From contig NZ_JAUMTZ010000003.1 of NCBI RefSeq assembly GCF_030530945.1, positions 215,451 through 266,204 on the forward strand: DNA of 50,754 bases, read 5' to 3'. Below the pieces are notes generated by a model. That model saw only the letters and a program-made list of their open reading frames with translations, did not search any database and had not been told where the DNA came from. Made by a program: the position numbers and the translations under genes. Below, piece after piece: positions 7,545-15,433 of the stretch (positions are counted from its first letter, which is position 1; the number at the start of each line of letters is the position of its first letter). The stretch is from Kocuria sp. (GTDB lineage Bacteria > Actinomycetota > Actinomycetes > Actinomycetales > Micrococcaceae).

Positions 7545-9152
7545 TCAGACGGAGGGACCCACGTTCTCGGTGCGGCTCCAGATCCCCTGGATCCACGCCT
7601 CCACGTCCTCCGGGTGGCGCGGCAGCCCCTCGGAGAGGTTCTCGTTGCCCTGCTCGGTGACCAGGACGTCGTCCTCGATGCGCACGCCGATCCCGCGGTA
7701 CTCCTCGGGGATCGCGAGGTCCTCGTCCTTGAAGTACAGGCCGGGCTCGATCGTGAACACCATGCCCGGTTCGATCACCGCGTCCAGGTACAGCTCCCGC
7801 TTGGCCTGCGCGCAGTCGTGGACGTCCAGGCCCAGGTGGTGGCTCGTGCCGTGGGGCATCCAGCGGCGGTGGTGCTGGCCGGACTCGGACAGCGAGACCT
7901 CCGCCGAGACCGGGAGCAGGCCCCACTCCTCGAGGCGGCGCGCCAGCACCTCCATGGCCGCCGCGTGCACGTCCCGGAACCGGTTGCCCGGCACGGCCAC
8001 CGCGAACGCGGCCTCCGAGGCGTCCAGCACCGCCTGGTAGATCCGGCGCTGCACGTCCGTGTACGTGCCGTCCACGGGCAGGGTGCGGGTGAGGTCCGCG
8101 GTGTAGAGCGAGTCCGCCTCCACGCCCGCGTCCACCAGGATCAGCTCACCGGGGCGCACCGAGCCGTTGTTGCGGATCCAGTGCAGGACGGTGGCGTTGT
8201 TGCCGGAGGCGGCGATCGTGTCGTACCCCAGGTCGTTGCCCTCCAGGCGGGCGCGGGAGAAGAACGCGCCCTCGACCACGCGCTCGCCGCGCTCCCCGCC
8301 GATGGCCCGGGGCAGCACCGTGACGATGTCCTCGAAGCCGCGGATCGTGGCGGCCACGGCCTTGCGCAGCTCCCCGATCTCGTGGGCGTCCTTCACGAGG
8401 CGCAGCTCGCTCAGCGCCTCGGTCAGGGTGGCGTCCTTCGCGTCCGACTGCTCCAGGTCCACACCCGTGTTGATCCGGGAGGTGTCCACGAGGGCGTCCA
8501 TGTTCAGGTCCACGTCCCGGACCAGCCGGATGCTCAGCCCGCCCAGGGCGGCGTTGCCGGCGTCCCTGGTCACGGCGGTCTCCAGCGCGGAGAGGTCCTG
8601 GGTGGGAAGGTCGAACTCGTCCCTCAGCTGCTCGAGCGTGGGGCGCGGGCCCACCCAGAACTCGCCGTTCTTGGCGTCCGCGTAGAACTCGGCGGAGTCC
8701 CGCCCGGCCATGGGGTGGAAGTACAGGGTGGCCACGTGGTCGCTGCCGTTGTCCCCCTCGCCCGGCTCGGTGGGCTCCATGACCAGCACGGCCTCGGGCT
8801 CGTGGTCCACGCCCATGCCCGTCAGGTGCGCGAAGGCGGAGTGCGGTCGGAATCGGTAGTCGGTGTCGTTCGAGCGCACCTTGGGCGCACCGGCCGGGAT
8901 CACCAGGCGCTCACCCGGGAACAGGCGCGAGAGCCGGGCGCGGCGCTCGGCGGCGAACTGGGCGACCTCCGCGCGCGGCGTCGTCGTGTGCTCCGGGGTG
9001 GCCCAGCCCGAGGCCATGAACTCGCGGAACTGCTCGTTCTCCGGGCGCTGGGAACGGTTGTCCACGCGCTCGTCCAGCGGCTGCGCGGCGTCCTCGCTCG
9101 CGCGGTGGGAAGCGGTCGTCTGCTCGGGGCCCTGAGTCATGGGCGCGGTCAT
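7545..9152 (-). CDS. pepP: Xaa-Pro aminopeptidase (M24 family)
   Basis: 535 residues. An aminopeptidase P N-terminal domain (about 55-230) precedes the M24 pita-bread catalytic domain. Metal ligands are recognisable: Asp in L-V-D-A-G-V-E and T-A-D-L-T-R-T, His in P-H-G-T-S-H-H-L-G-L-D-V-H-D, and Glu in T-I-E-P-G-L-Y and I-E-D-D-V-L-V-T. It removes an N-terminal residue preceding proline, in the cytoplasm, using two metal ions. The ATG at 9152 lies immediately after GAAGGAG, which is too close for an ideal site. The second Met at 9140 is about 12 bases from it, so the start is uncertain by four codons. It is convergent with the stress-protein gene. Confidence 0.93.
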   Translation of the reverse strand: MTAPMTQGPEQTTASHRASEDAAQPLDERVDNRSQRPENEQFREFMASGWATPEHTTTPRAEVAQFAAERRARLSRLFPGERLVIPAGAPKVRSNDTDYRFRPHSAFAHLTGMGVDHEPEAVLVMEPTEPGEGDNGSDHVATLYFHPMAGRDSAEFYADAKNGEFWVGPRPTLEQLRDEFDLPTQDLSALETAVTRDAGNAALGGLSIRLVRDVDLNMDALVDTSRINTGVDLEQSDAKDATLTEALSELRLVKDAHEIGELRKAVAATIRGFEDIVTVLPRAIGGERGERVVEGAFFSRARLEGNDLGYDTIAASGNNATVLHWIRNNGSVRPGELILVDAGVEADSLYTADLTRTLPVDGTYTDVQRRIYQAVLDASEAAFAVAVPGNRFRDVHAAAMEVLARRLEEWGLLPVSAEVSLSESGQHHRRWMPHGTSHHLGLDVHDCAQAKRELYLDAVIEPGMVFTIEPGLYFKDEDLAIPEEYRGIGVRIEDDVLVTEQGNENLSEGLPRHPEDVEAWIQGIWSRTENVGPSV

Positions 9153-9258
9153 CTCCTTCGCGGCGCGATCGTTCGCGCGGGTGTGGGGTGCGGGTCTTTC
9201 CCGTCCATGGTGTCACGCCGGTCAACCGACCGCCCGCGGGTCCCGCACCTCCCGCGGG

Positions 9259-9264
9259 TATCGT
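9259..9264 (+). promoter_or_regulatory. -10 element of the PHP gene, leaderless type
   Basis: TATCGT followed by 7 bases and the GTG at 9272. No Shine-Dalgarno sequence precedes the start. Confidence 0.5.
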
Positions 9265-9271
9265 GGGGCCG

Positions 9272-10123
9272 GTGAGAATCGACCTGCACACCCACTCGAT
9301 CGCCTCGGACGGCACGGAGACCCCGGGCGACGTCGCCCGCTCGGCGCACGCCGCCGGGCTCACCGCGTTCGCGCTCACTGACCACGACACCACGGCCGGG
9401 TGGCGCGAGGCCGGGGACACCGCGGTGTCCCTGGGAGTGGCCTTCGTGCCGGGGATGGAGATCACGTGCACCACCCGCGACGGGATCTCGGTGCACATGC
9501 TCAGCTACCTCCACGACCCCCACCACCAGCCGCTCGTGGACCGGATCGAGGAGTGCCGCCGCAACCGGCTCACGCGCGCCCGCAGGATGGTGGAGCTGCT
9601 CTCGGAGGACTTCGACATCACCTGGGCGGACGTCACCGCCCAGGTGGGCCCGGACGCCACCGTGGGCCGCCCGCACATCGCCGACGCCCTCGTGGCACTG
9701 GGCGTGGTGCCCAACCGCTCGGCGGCGTTCGCGGACATGCTCTCGGGCCGCTCCAGGTACTACGTGCGCCACGACGCCCTGGACCCGGTGGAGGCGATCA
9801 AGCTCGTGCGCGCGGCGGGCGGGGTGCCGGTGTGCGCCCACCCCATGGCGTCGCTGCGGGGACGCGTGGCCAGCGCCGCGGACTTCGACGCCATGATCGA
9901 CGCCGGTCTCGCGGGTCTGGAGGTGGCCCACCGGGACAACCCGGACGAGGCCCGCGCGGTCCTCATGACCATGGCCGCCGAGCACGACCTGATCGTCACC
10001 GGCTCCAGCGACTACCACGGGGCGGGCAAGCCCAACCGGCTGGGGGAGAACTCCACCTCGGCCCGCTCGTTCACCCGGATCTGCGAGCAGGCCACCTCCG
10101 GCGTGGAGGTGCGCTGGCCCTGA
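9272..10123 (+). CDS. PHP-domain metal-dependent phosphoesterase
   Basis: 283 residues from the GTG at 9272. The stand-alone PHP domain is clear: D-L-H-T-H-S at residue 4, L-T-D-H-D-T near 37, E-I-T-C near 70 and G-S-S-D-Y-H-G near 250, together supplying the His/Asp/Glu set for two or three metal ions. Related stand-alone proteins hydrolyse small phosphorylated nucleotides (3',5'-nucleoside bisphosphates) or 5'-phosphorylated RNA ends, so a nucleotide or RNA phosphatase role is likely but not provable here. It is monocistronic and meets the methyltransferase gene tail to tail with an 18-base gap. Confidence 0.88.
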   Translation: MRIDLHTHSIASDGTETPGDVARSAHAAGLTAFALTDHDTTAGWREAGDTAVSLGVAFVPGMEITCTTRDGISVHMLSYLHDPHHQPLVDRIEECRRNRLTRARRMVELLSEDFDITWADVTAQVGPDATVGRPHIADALVALGVVPNRSAAFADMLSGRSRYYVRHDALDPVEAIKLVRAAGGVPVCAHPMASLRGRVASAADFDAMIDAGLAGLEVAHRDNPDEARAVLMTMAAEHDLIVTGSSDYHGAGKPNRLGENSTSARSFTRICEQATSGVEVRWP

Positions 10124-10141
10124 GCCGCGTCCCGGGTGTGG

Positions 10142-11014
10142 TCAGGGGCCGCGCAGCACGGGCACGTCCGGCAGGCGCCGGTGCATCACGTCCACCGCTT
10201 CGGGGTTCACGTCCACGCACACGAACCGCCGCCCCAGACCGGCGCACACCGCCCCCGTGGTCCCGGAGCCGGCGAAGAAGTCCAGCACCCAGTCCCCGGG
10301 GCGGGAGGAGGCCGTGACGATCCGCCGCAGCACCCCCTCCGGCTTCTGCGTGGGGTAGCCGGTCTTCTCCCGGCCGGTGGGGGAGACGATGGTGTGCCAC
10401 CACACGTCCGTGGGCAGCTTCCCGCGCGCCGCCTTCTCCGCGCCCACCAGGCCCGGGGCCATGTACGGCTCGCGGTCCACCTCTGCGGAGTCGAAGTGGT
10501 AGGCCGCCGGGTCCTTGACGTACACGAGGATGGTGTCGTGCTTCGCGGGCCAGCGCCTGGTGGTGCGGGCCCCGAAGTCGTAGGCCCAGATGATCTCGTT
10601 CAGGAAGCACTCCCGCCCGAACAGGGCGTCCAGGAGCACCTTGACGTAGTGCACCTCCCGGTAGTCCAGGTGGACGTAGAGGGTGCCGTGGCGGGCCAGC
10701 ACGCGCCGCGCGTGCAGCAGCCGGGGCTCCAGGAACCCCAGGTAGTCCGCGAAAGAGTCCTCGTAGCGGCGCAGCGAGCCCAGCACCGTCTGGTAGGAGC
10801 GCCCCGCGAACCCCACGCGGTCGCCCTCCCCGGCGGCCGTGGGCACGGCCTGGATGGTGCGGCGCACCTGGTCCCTGCCCGTGTTGAACGGAGGGTCCAG
10901 GTACACCAGGGAGAACGCCTCGTCCGGCAGGGACTCCAGCACCGTGAGGTTCTCGCCGTGCACGATGGCGCTGGTGCCCTCCGGGTCGAACGCGAAGGGC
11001 TCCCGCGCCGCCAC
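10142..11014 (-). CDS. orphan beta-class DNA methyltransferase
   Basis: 290 residues from the GTG at 11012-11014, with GGAG at 11023-11026 placed 8 bases ahead. Motif IV D-P-P-F-N (40-44) precedes motif I F-A-G-S-G-T-T (247-253), the beta-class order of N6-adenine and N4-cytosine methyltransferases. D-P-P-F does not by itself decide between adenine and cytosine. P-T-Q-K-P-E just before motif I is typical of the family. No restriction endonuclease or specificity subunit is nearby, so it acts alone, perhaps in regulation or repair marking. It follows the RNA helicase with a 5-base gap, so the pair is probably co-transcribed. The recognition sequence is unknown. Confidence 0.88.
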   Translation of the reverse strand: MAAREPFAFDPEGTSAIVHGENLTVLESLPDEAFSLVYLDPPFNTGRDQVRRTIQAVPTAAGEGDRVGFAGRSYQTVLGSLRRYEDSFADYLGFLEPRLLHARRVLARHGTLYVHLDYREVHYVKVLLDALFGRECFLNEIIWAYDFGARTTRRWPAKHDTILVYVKDPAAYHFDSAEVDREPYMAPGLVGAEKAARGKLPTDVWWHTIVSPTGREKTGYPTQKPEGVLRRIVTASSRPGDWVLDFFAGSGTTGAVCAGLGRRFVCVDVNPEAVDVMHRRLPDVPVLRGP

Positions 11015-11019
11015 CGCCG

Positions 11020-12663
11020 CTACTCCGCCGAGGCGGAGGACTGCTGGGCGCCCTGCTGGCCGCCGTTGCGGTTCTGTCCCGAGGGACGACGACGCCGCCG
11101 GCGCCGCTTGGCGCCCTCGCCCGAGGCCTCCACGGACTTCTCCCGCGGTGCGTGCTCGGCCCTCTCCCCGGAGCCGTCCCCGTCGCCCTTCGGGCGGCGG
11201 GAGCGGTTGCCGGAACCGCCCTGGCCCGAGCCGCCGGAGCCGCCCGAGCGGCGTCGTGCGCCGGAGCCGCCGGAGGAGCGCTTCTCGTCCCGGTGCCCGC
11301 GGCCGTCCCCGAGGTCCTCCAGCTCCTCCGCGCCCAGGCCCTCCAGCGTGCGCTGCGAGCGGGGGAGCCTGCCCTTGGCGGTGCGGGGGATGTTCAGGTC
11401 GGTGTAGAGGTGCTCGGAGGAGGAGTAGGTCTCCACGGGCTCGGGCACGCCGAGCTCCAGGGCCTTGTCGATCAGCCGCCAGCGGGGGACGTCGTCCCAG
11501 TCCACGAACGTGATGGCCGTGCCCTTGTTGCCCGCGCGCCCGGTGCGCCCGGTGCGGTGCAGGTAGGTCTTCTCGTCCTCGGGGCACTGGAAGTTGATCA
11601 CGTGCGTGACGTCCTCCACGTCGATGCCCCGGGCCGCGACGTCCGTGGCCACCAGCACGTCCACCTTGGAGTTGCGGAAGGCGCGCAGCGCCTGCTCACG
11701 GGCGCCCTGGCCGAGGTCACCGTGCAGGGGAGCGGCCGCGAACCCGCGGTGGATGAGCTCGTCCGCGAGCTTCGCCGCGGCACGCTTGGTGCGGGTGAAG
11801 ATGATGCTGCGCCCGCGGCCCTCGGCCTGCAGGATGCGCGCCACCACCTCGTCCTTGTCCAGGTGGTGGGCGCGGTAGATGACCTGGCGGATGTCCTTCT
11901 TGGTGGAGCCCTCGTCCGGGGCAGCCGCGCGGATGTGCATGGGGTGGGTCATGTACCGGCGGGCCATGGCCACCACGGGACCGGGCATGGTCGCGGAGAA
12001 CAGCATGGTCTGGCGCACCTCGGGGACCGCGGCGAGCAGCTTCTCCACGTCGGGGAGGAAGCCCAGGTCCAGCATCTCGTCCGCCTCGTCCAGCACGACC
12101 ATGCGCACGTGGCTGAGGTCCAGGAAGTGCTGACGGTTGAGGTCGATCAGGCGCCCCGGGGTGCCCACCACCACCTCCACGCCCTTCTCCAGCTCGGCGA
12201 TCTGCGAGTCGTAGGGGCGCCCGCCGTAGATGGTGGCCACGCGGGCGTTGCGGGTCTTCGCGGCGATTGCGAGGTCGCTGCCCACCTGCACGGCGAGCTC
12301 ACGGGTGGGGACCACGATCAGGGCCTGCGGGGCGCCCGGCTTCTTCAGCTGCGCCCAGCCGGCGTCGTCCCGGCCCACCGCGCGCTGCAGCGCGGGGATG
12401 CCGAAGCCCAGGGTCTTGCCGGTGCCGGTCTTGGCCTGGCCGATGATGTCCTGCCCCGACAGTGCCACGGGCAGGGTCATGGCCTGGATGGGGAACGGCG
12501 AGGTGATGCCGTGGGCGGCCAGGGCGTCCACGATGTCCTGGCGCACGCCGTAGTCCGCGAACGTGGCCTCCACCACGGGCTCGGCGGTCTCCACGGCCTT
12601 CTCCCCGGTCTCGTCGATCTCGGGGGCGTCCGGCTCGGGTGTAGCGGTGATGTCGTCGGTCAA
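11020..12663 (-). CDS. DEAD-box ATP-dependent RNA helicase (RhlE/DeaD type)
   Basis: 547 residues from a TTG start supported by GAAGGA five bases upstream. Helicase motifs appear in order: Q motif with F-P-I-Q, A-K-T-G-T-G-K-T, P-T-R-E-L-A, T-P-G-R-L, D-E-A-D, S-A-T and H-R-T-G-R-T-G-R-A-G. After residue 440 comes a long Gly/Ser/Arg-rich basic tail ending in a run of arginines, typical of RNA-binding extensions in actinobacterial DEAD-box proteins. It unwinds RNA duplexes in ribosome assembly or mRNA decay. Gene order with the DUF3107 and TetR genes parallels Rv3211, Rv3208A and Rv3208. A leader of about 230 bases precedes it. Confidence 0.93.
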   Translation of the reverse strand: MTDDITATPEPDAPEIDETGEKAVETAEPVVEATFADYGVRQDIVDALAAHGITSPFPIQAMTLPVALSGQDIIGQAKTGTGKTLGFGIPALQRAVGRDDAGWAQLKKPGAPQALIVVPTRELAVQVGSDLAIAAKTRNARVATIYGGRPYDSQIAELEKGVEVVVGTPGRLIDLNRQHFLDLSHVRMVVLDEADEMLDLGFLPDVEKLLAAVPEVRQTMLFSATMPGPVVAMARRYMTHPMHIRAAAPDEGSTKKDIRQVIYRAHHLDKDEVVARILQAEGRGRSIIFTRTKRAAAKLADELIHRGFAAAPLHGDLGQGAREQALRAFRNSKVDVLVATDVAARGIDVEDVTHVINFQCPEDEKTYLHRTGRTGRAGNKGTAITFVDWDDVPRWRLIDKALELGVPEPVETYSSSEHLYTDLNIPRTAKGRLPRSQRTLEGLGAEELEDLGDGRGHRDEKRSSGGSGARRRSGGSGGSGQGGSGNRSRRPKGDGDGSGERAEHAPREKSVEASGEGAKRRRRRRRPSGQNRNGGQQGAQQSSASAE

Positions 12664-12902
12664 AGCGATCCTTCACGGGTAGGCGCGGGGCACCGCAGCC
12701 GGGATCCGAGTGCGCACCGCCCGGGAGGGCGACGGCACGGGCCGGGGGGCTGCCGCGCAAGTGTGAGGAAGCCGATCGTGGAACCCACCCCGTCCGGGCG
12801 CTCAGCGGGGGATCCGGTGGGACCCCCGGGCGCGGTGCCGGAGCGGGTGGGAGGTGAACGTGACGGTCTCGTGGGACGACCGGTCATCCTGCTGGTGCCC
12901 CC

Positions 12903-12908
12903 AGTGTA
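12903..12908 (-). promoter_or_regulatory. -10 candidate of the RNA helicase gene
   Basis: TACACT on the minus strand, preceded by GGC. A start of transcription near 12896 would give a leader of about 233 bases. No convincing -35 hexamer lies 17 bases upstream. Confidence 0.4.
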
Positions 12909-12920
12909 GCCGGAGACGGC

Positions 12921-12955
12921 ACGGCACCCCCGGACGAGGTGTCCGGGGGTGCCGT
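12921..12955 (-). terminator. hairpin terminator after the DUF3107 gene
   Basis: A perfect 15-bp stem (arms 12921-12935 and 12941-12955) with a 5-base loop, 23 bases after the stop of the DUF3107 gene. No T-run follows. Confidence 0.8.
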
Positions 12956-12977
12956 GGAACGTGCGCGGGGTGGCGTC

Positions 12978-13211
12978 TCAGCCGAGGGGCAGCGGGGTGA
13001 AGCCCACCTTGCGCCTGGTCTCCTGGCCGGTCTCCACGTACCCGATGCTCGCGGCGGGGACCACGGTGGTGGTGCCCTTGGAGTCCCGCAGCACCAGCGG
13101 CGAGCCGGAGCTCAGGGCCTCGGTGACCCTGGTCTGCAACTCCTCCGCGGAGAGGTCGCTGTTGACCACGAGCTCGCGTGCCACGTTCTGGACGCCGATC
13201 TTGATTTCCAT
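12978..13211 (-). CDS. DUF3107 small conserved protein
   Basis: 77 residues from an ATG with an ideal AGGAGG seven bases ahead. It begins M-E-I-K-I-G-V-Q-N and is predicted to fold as a short beta/alpha domain. This is the DUF3107 family (mycobacterial Rv3208A/TB9.4), an abundant small actinobacterial protein of unknown function. It follows the TetR gene by 76 bases in the same direction, as in mycobacteria, so the pair is probably one transcription unit ended by the hairpin at 12921-12955. Confidence 0.88.
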   Translation of the reverse strand: MEIKIGVQNVARELVVNSDLSAEELQTRVTEALSSGSPLVLRDSKGTTTVVPAASIGYVETGQETRRKVGFTPLPLG

Positions 13212-13287
13212 GGGTAACCTCCTGCGACGGTCCCGGTCCGCGCCGTGCGCGGGCGGGAGGGTGTCCTGCGGGCCGGGTGGCGGCGCG

Positions 13288-13947
13288 TCAGTCCTGATCG
13301 TTGCCGCCCAGTCTAGGAGCAGGCTCCGGGTGCTCCTCGTTGAGGGACCTGATTCCGCCCCAGGCTAAACGGAACAGGCGGTCCTGGACCTCCTGCGCGG
13401 AACCGGCCTCCGGGTGGCGCACCCAGTACACCGCGGAGGTCTGCACGAGGTTCACGAGACCACGCGAGAGCAGCTGCGCCTGGGCGGACGGGACGCCCGT
13501 GTGGGGACCGAGCTGGGCTGCCACGGCGTTCGCGACGCTCCGGGAGAACTCGTCCAGGCGGGCCGCCACCTCGGGGAAGGACATGAGGTCCGCGGTGAAC
13601 ACCAGGCGGTGCGCCTGCGGGTGGGCGCGCACGAAGTCGAAGTGGGTGTCGATCACGTTGCGCACCCTCTCGCGGTGCGTCTGCGTGGTGGCCAGGGACG
13701 TCTCGAGGCGCCCGGAGAGCTCTGTCAGCGTTTGCTCCACCAGCCCCAGGAACAGGTCCCGCTTGCCGGGGAAGTGCTGGTAGAGGACGGGTTTCGAGAC
13801 CCCGGCGGCCGCGGCGATCTCGTCCATGGACGTGGCGTGGTAGCCGCCGTCCGAGAACACCTGCAGGGCGGTGGCCAGCAGCTGCTCCTTCCGCTGGTCC
13901 CTGCTCATGCGGCGGGTGCGGGTGGGAGCGTCGTCGCTCGCTGTCAT
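13288..13947 (-). CDS. TetR-family transcriptional regulator
   Basis: 219 residues. The N-terminal helix-turn-helix spans about 18-65, with A-A-A-A-G-V-S-K-P-V-L-Y-Q-H-F as recognition region, followed by an all-helical ligand domain. It resembles the actinobacterial Rv3208-type regulator always found beside DUF3107. The ligand is unknown. GGAG lies ahead of the ATG at 13947. The gene starts only 39 bases after hemA and has no visible terminator before it, so read-through from hemA is likely; whether it responds to haem or its precursors cannot be judged from sequence. Confidence 0.88.
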   Translation of the reverse strand: MTASDDAPTRTRRMSRDQRKEQLLATALQVFSDGGYHATSMDEIAAAAGVSKPVLYQHFPGKRDLFLGLVEQTLTELSGRLETSLATTQTHRERVRNVIDTHFDFVRAHPQAHRLVFTADLMSFPEVAARLDEFSRSVANAVAAQLGPHTGVPSAQAQLLSRGLVNLVQTSAVYWVRHPEAGSAQEVQDRLFRLAWGGIRSLNEEHPEPAPRLGGNDQD

Positions 13948-13986
13948 GCGGTTCTCCTCTGCGGACGGCGGTGTCCGGAACGGTGC

Positions 13987-15300
13987 CTACCCCGCGGCGC
14001 GGGAGCGCGGGGCTGCCACGGGGGAGTCCCCGGTGGCGTCCTGGGCGGGGTCGGAGACCTGTGGCGGGGCGACCTGCAGCCCGTACAGCGCCTCCAGGCC
14101 GGTGATGTACTCGTCCGCGCGCCCCTCGGCGGCCAGCTGGCGCGCCCGGACCGTGGGGGTGTGGAGCAGGGACTTGACCATCCGGCGCATGGCCATCTCG
14201 ATCTGGTCCTCCGCCCCGGTGCAGCCGTGGTGGGTGCGGACCTTCTCCAGCTCGGCGTCCAGCACCGCCATGGTGTGCTTGCGCAGGGCCACGATGGCCT
14301 GGTCCATGGTCCGCGCGTTCTGGGCGGCCTCGAAGCCCTCCGCCGCGTGCTCGACGATCTCGCGCGCCGCGGTGACGGACTCCCTGGTCTCCTCGGGCGC
14401 GGCCACGCGCACCGACTCCAGGGTGATCAGCTCCACCTCGGGGAGGTCGGCGACGGCGGGGTCGAAGTCCCGTGCGAGCGCCAGGTCGATCACGGTGCGC
14501 GGACCACCGGGGAACGCCGAGGCGGGCATGGGCGCCGAGCCGCCGGAGCAGCCGATGATCACGTCCGCGCGGCGCAGGGCCGCGGGCAGCTCCACGCCGG
14601 TGACGGGTGAGCCGCCGCGCTGGTCCGTGAACTGCTCCGCGCGCCCGGAGCCGGAGTACACCTCGATGTCCGCGCACCCGCGGTCGCGCAGGGCGGCCAT
14701 GGTGGCGCCGGCGTAGGCGCCGGTCCCGAACACCAGGGCGTGGCGGTGGGGCCAGTCCCCGGGGGTGATGTCGTCCGCGAGGTCCAGGGCCACGGAGACG
14801 ATCGAGCGCCCGCGCTCGCCCAGGCCGGTGCGTGCCCCCACCTCCCGAGCCGTGCGGGCGGCGGCCTCGAAGAGCTGCACCAGGTGCGCGGAGGCGGTCC
14901 CGGACTGCCGGGCCTGGCCCAGGGCGCGTCGCACCTGCCCGGTGATCTCGCGCTCGCCCACCACTGCGGACTCCAGCCCCGACACCACGGTGAACAGGTG
15001 GCGCGGGACCTCCGGGCCCTGGTAGGCGTCCATGGTCTCCAGGACGAAGCGCTCGTCCAGGCCCGCGCGCTGCGCCACGCGCTCCACCAGCGCCTGCTCG
15101 GCGCCGGCGACGTCGCACGGGCCGTCGTCCGCGAGCTCGCCGTAGAGCTCCAGGCGGTTGCACGTGGACAGTGTGATGGCTCCCTGCAGCGCCCCGCGGG
15201 AGACGGCTTCCTCGGCCACTCCGAGGGCCCCGGTGCTCAACCGCGCGACGGTGTTGAGATCAACGGATCGGTGAGATGCGACAAGACAGAAGAGAACCAC
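13987..15300 (-). CDS. hemA: glutamyl-tRNA reductase
   Basis: 437 residues. It reduces glutamyl-tRNA(Glu) with NADPH to glutamate-1-semialdehyde, the committed step of C5 tetrapyrrole synthesis. The catalytic cysteine lies in S-T-C-N-R-L-E (Cys47). The NADPH domain (about 165-300) has F-G-T-G-A-Y-A-G, and a C-terminal dimerisation helix region ends near residue 405. The GTG start gives M-V-L-F-C-L-V-A, the usual actinobacterial beginning. The gene is divergent from hemE across a 133-base gap, so the first enzyme is transcribed separately from the rest of the pathway. The last 40 residues are variable. Confidence 0.96.
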   Translation of the reverse strand: MVLFCLVASHRSVDLNTVARLSTGALGVAEEAVSRGALQGAITLSTCNRLELYGELADDGPCDVAGAEQALVERVAQRAGLDERFVLETMDAYQGPEVPRHLFTVVSGLESAVVGEREITGQVRRALGQARQSGTASAHLVQLFEAAARTAREVGARTGLGERGRSIVSVALDLADDITPGDWPHRHALVFGTGAYAGATMAALRDRGCADIEVYSGSGRAEQFTDQRGGSPVTGVELPAALRRADVIIGCSGGSAPMPASAFPGGPRTVIDLALARDFDPAVADLPEVELITLESVRVAAPEETRESVTAAREIVEHAAEGFEAAQNARTMDQAIVALRKHTMAVLDAELEKVRTHHGCTGAEDQIEMAMRRMVKSLLHTPTVRARQLAAEGRADEYITGLEALYGLQVAPPQVSDPAQDATGDSPVAAPRSRAAG

Positions 15301-15309
15301 AATCCAGCC

Positions 15310-15315
15310 ATCCTA
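15310..15315 (-). promoter_or_regulatory. -10 candidate of hemA
   Basis: TAGGAT on the minus strand, ending 9 bases before the GTG start. There is no Shine-Dalgarno sequence, so the message would be leaderless or nearly so. The divergent hemE start has a weaker CACAAT nine bases ahead (15419-15424). Confidence 0.4.
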
Positions 15316-15433
15316 GACGAAGTCATTCTGGTGCGCTCAGCATAGCCACCGGCCGGGCCCGCGCAGGGAGGCCGAAGGAGGGGACGGTGCGTCACCAAAA
15401 CACGTCGGAGTCCTTTGGCACAATGGGACCACT

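Larger units (their letters stand above)
12664..12977. other. long leader of the RNA helicase plus terminator
   Basis: A gene-free stretch of 314 bases. It holds the terminator of the DUF3107 gene (12921-12955), a minus-strand -10 candidate at 12903-12908, and a GC-rich leader of about 230 bases with several short inverted repeats. No conserved small open frame was convincing. Long leaders are known in front of cold-induced DEAD-box helicase genes, where they control expression; that role here is inference. Confidence 0.5.

Noticed and set aside
10142..12663. Restriction-modification or BREX-like defence island (methyltransferase plus helicase)
   Set aside because: The helicase is a DEAD-box RNA helicase with a housekeeping neighbourhood, and no endonuclease, PglZ-like or specificity gene is present.
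13313..15163. A 616-codon minus-strand frame over hemA and the TetR gene
   Set aside because: Out of frame with both genes, whose active-site and helix-turn-helix motifs are clear.
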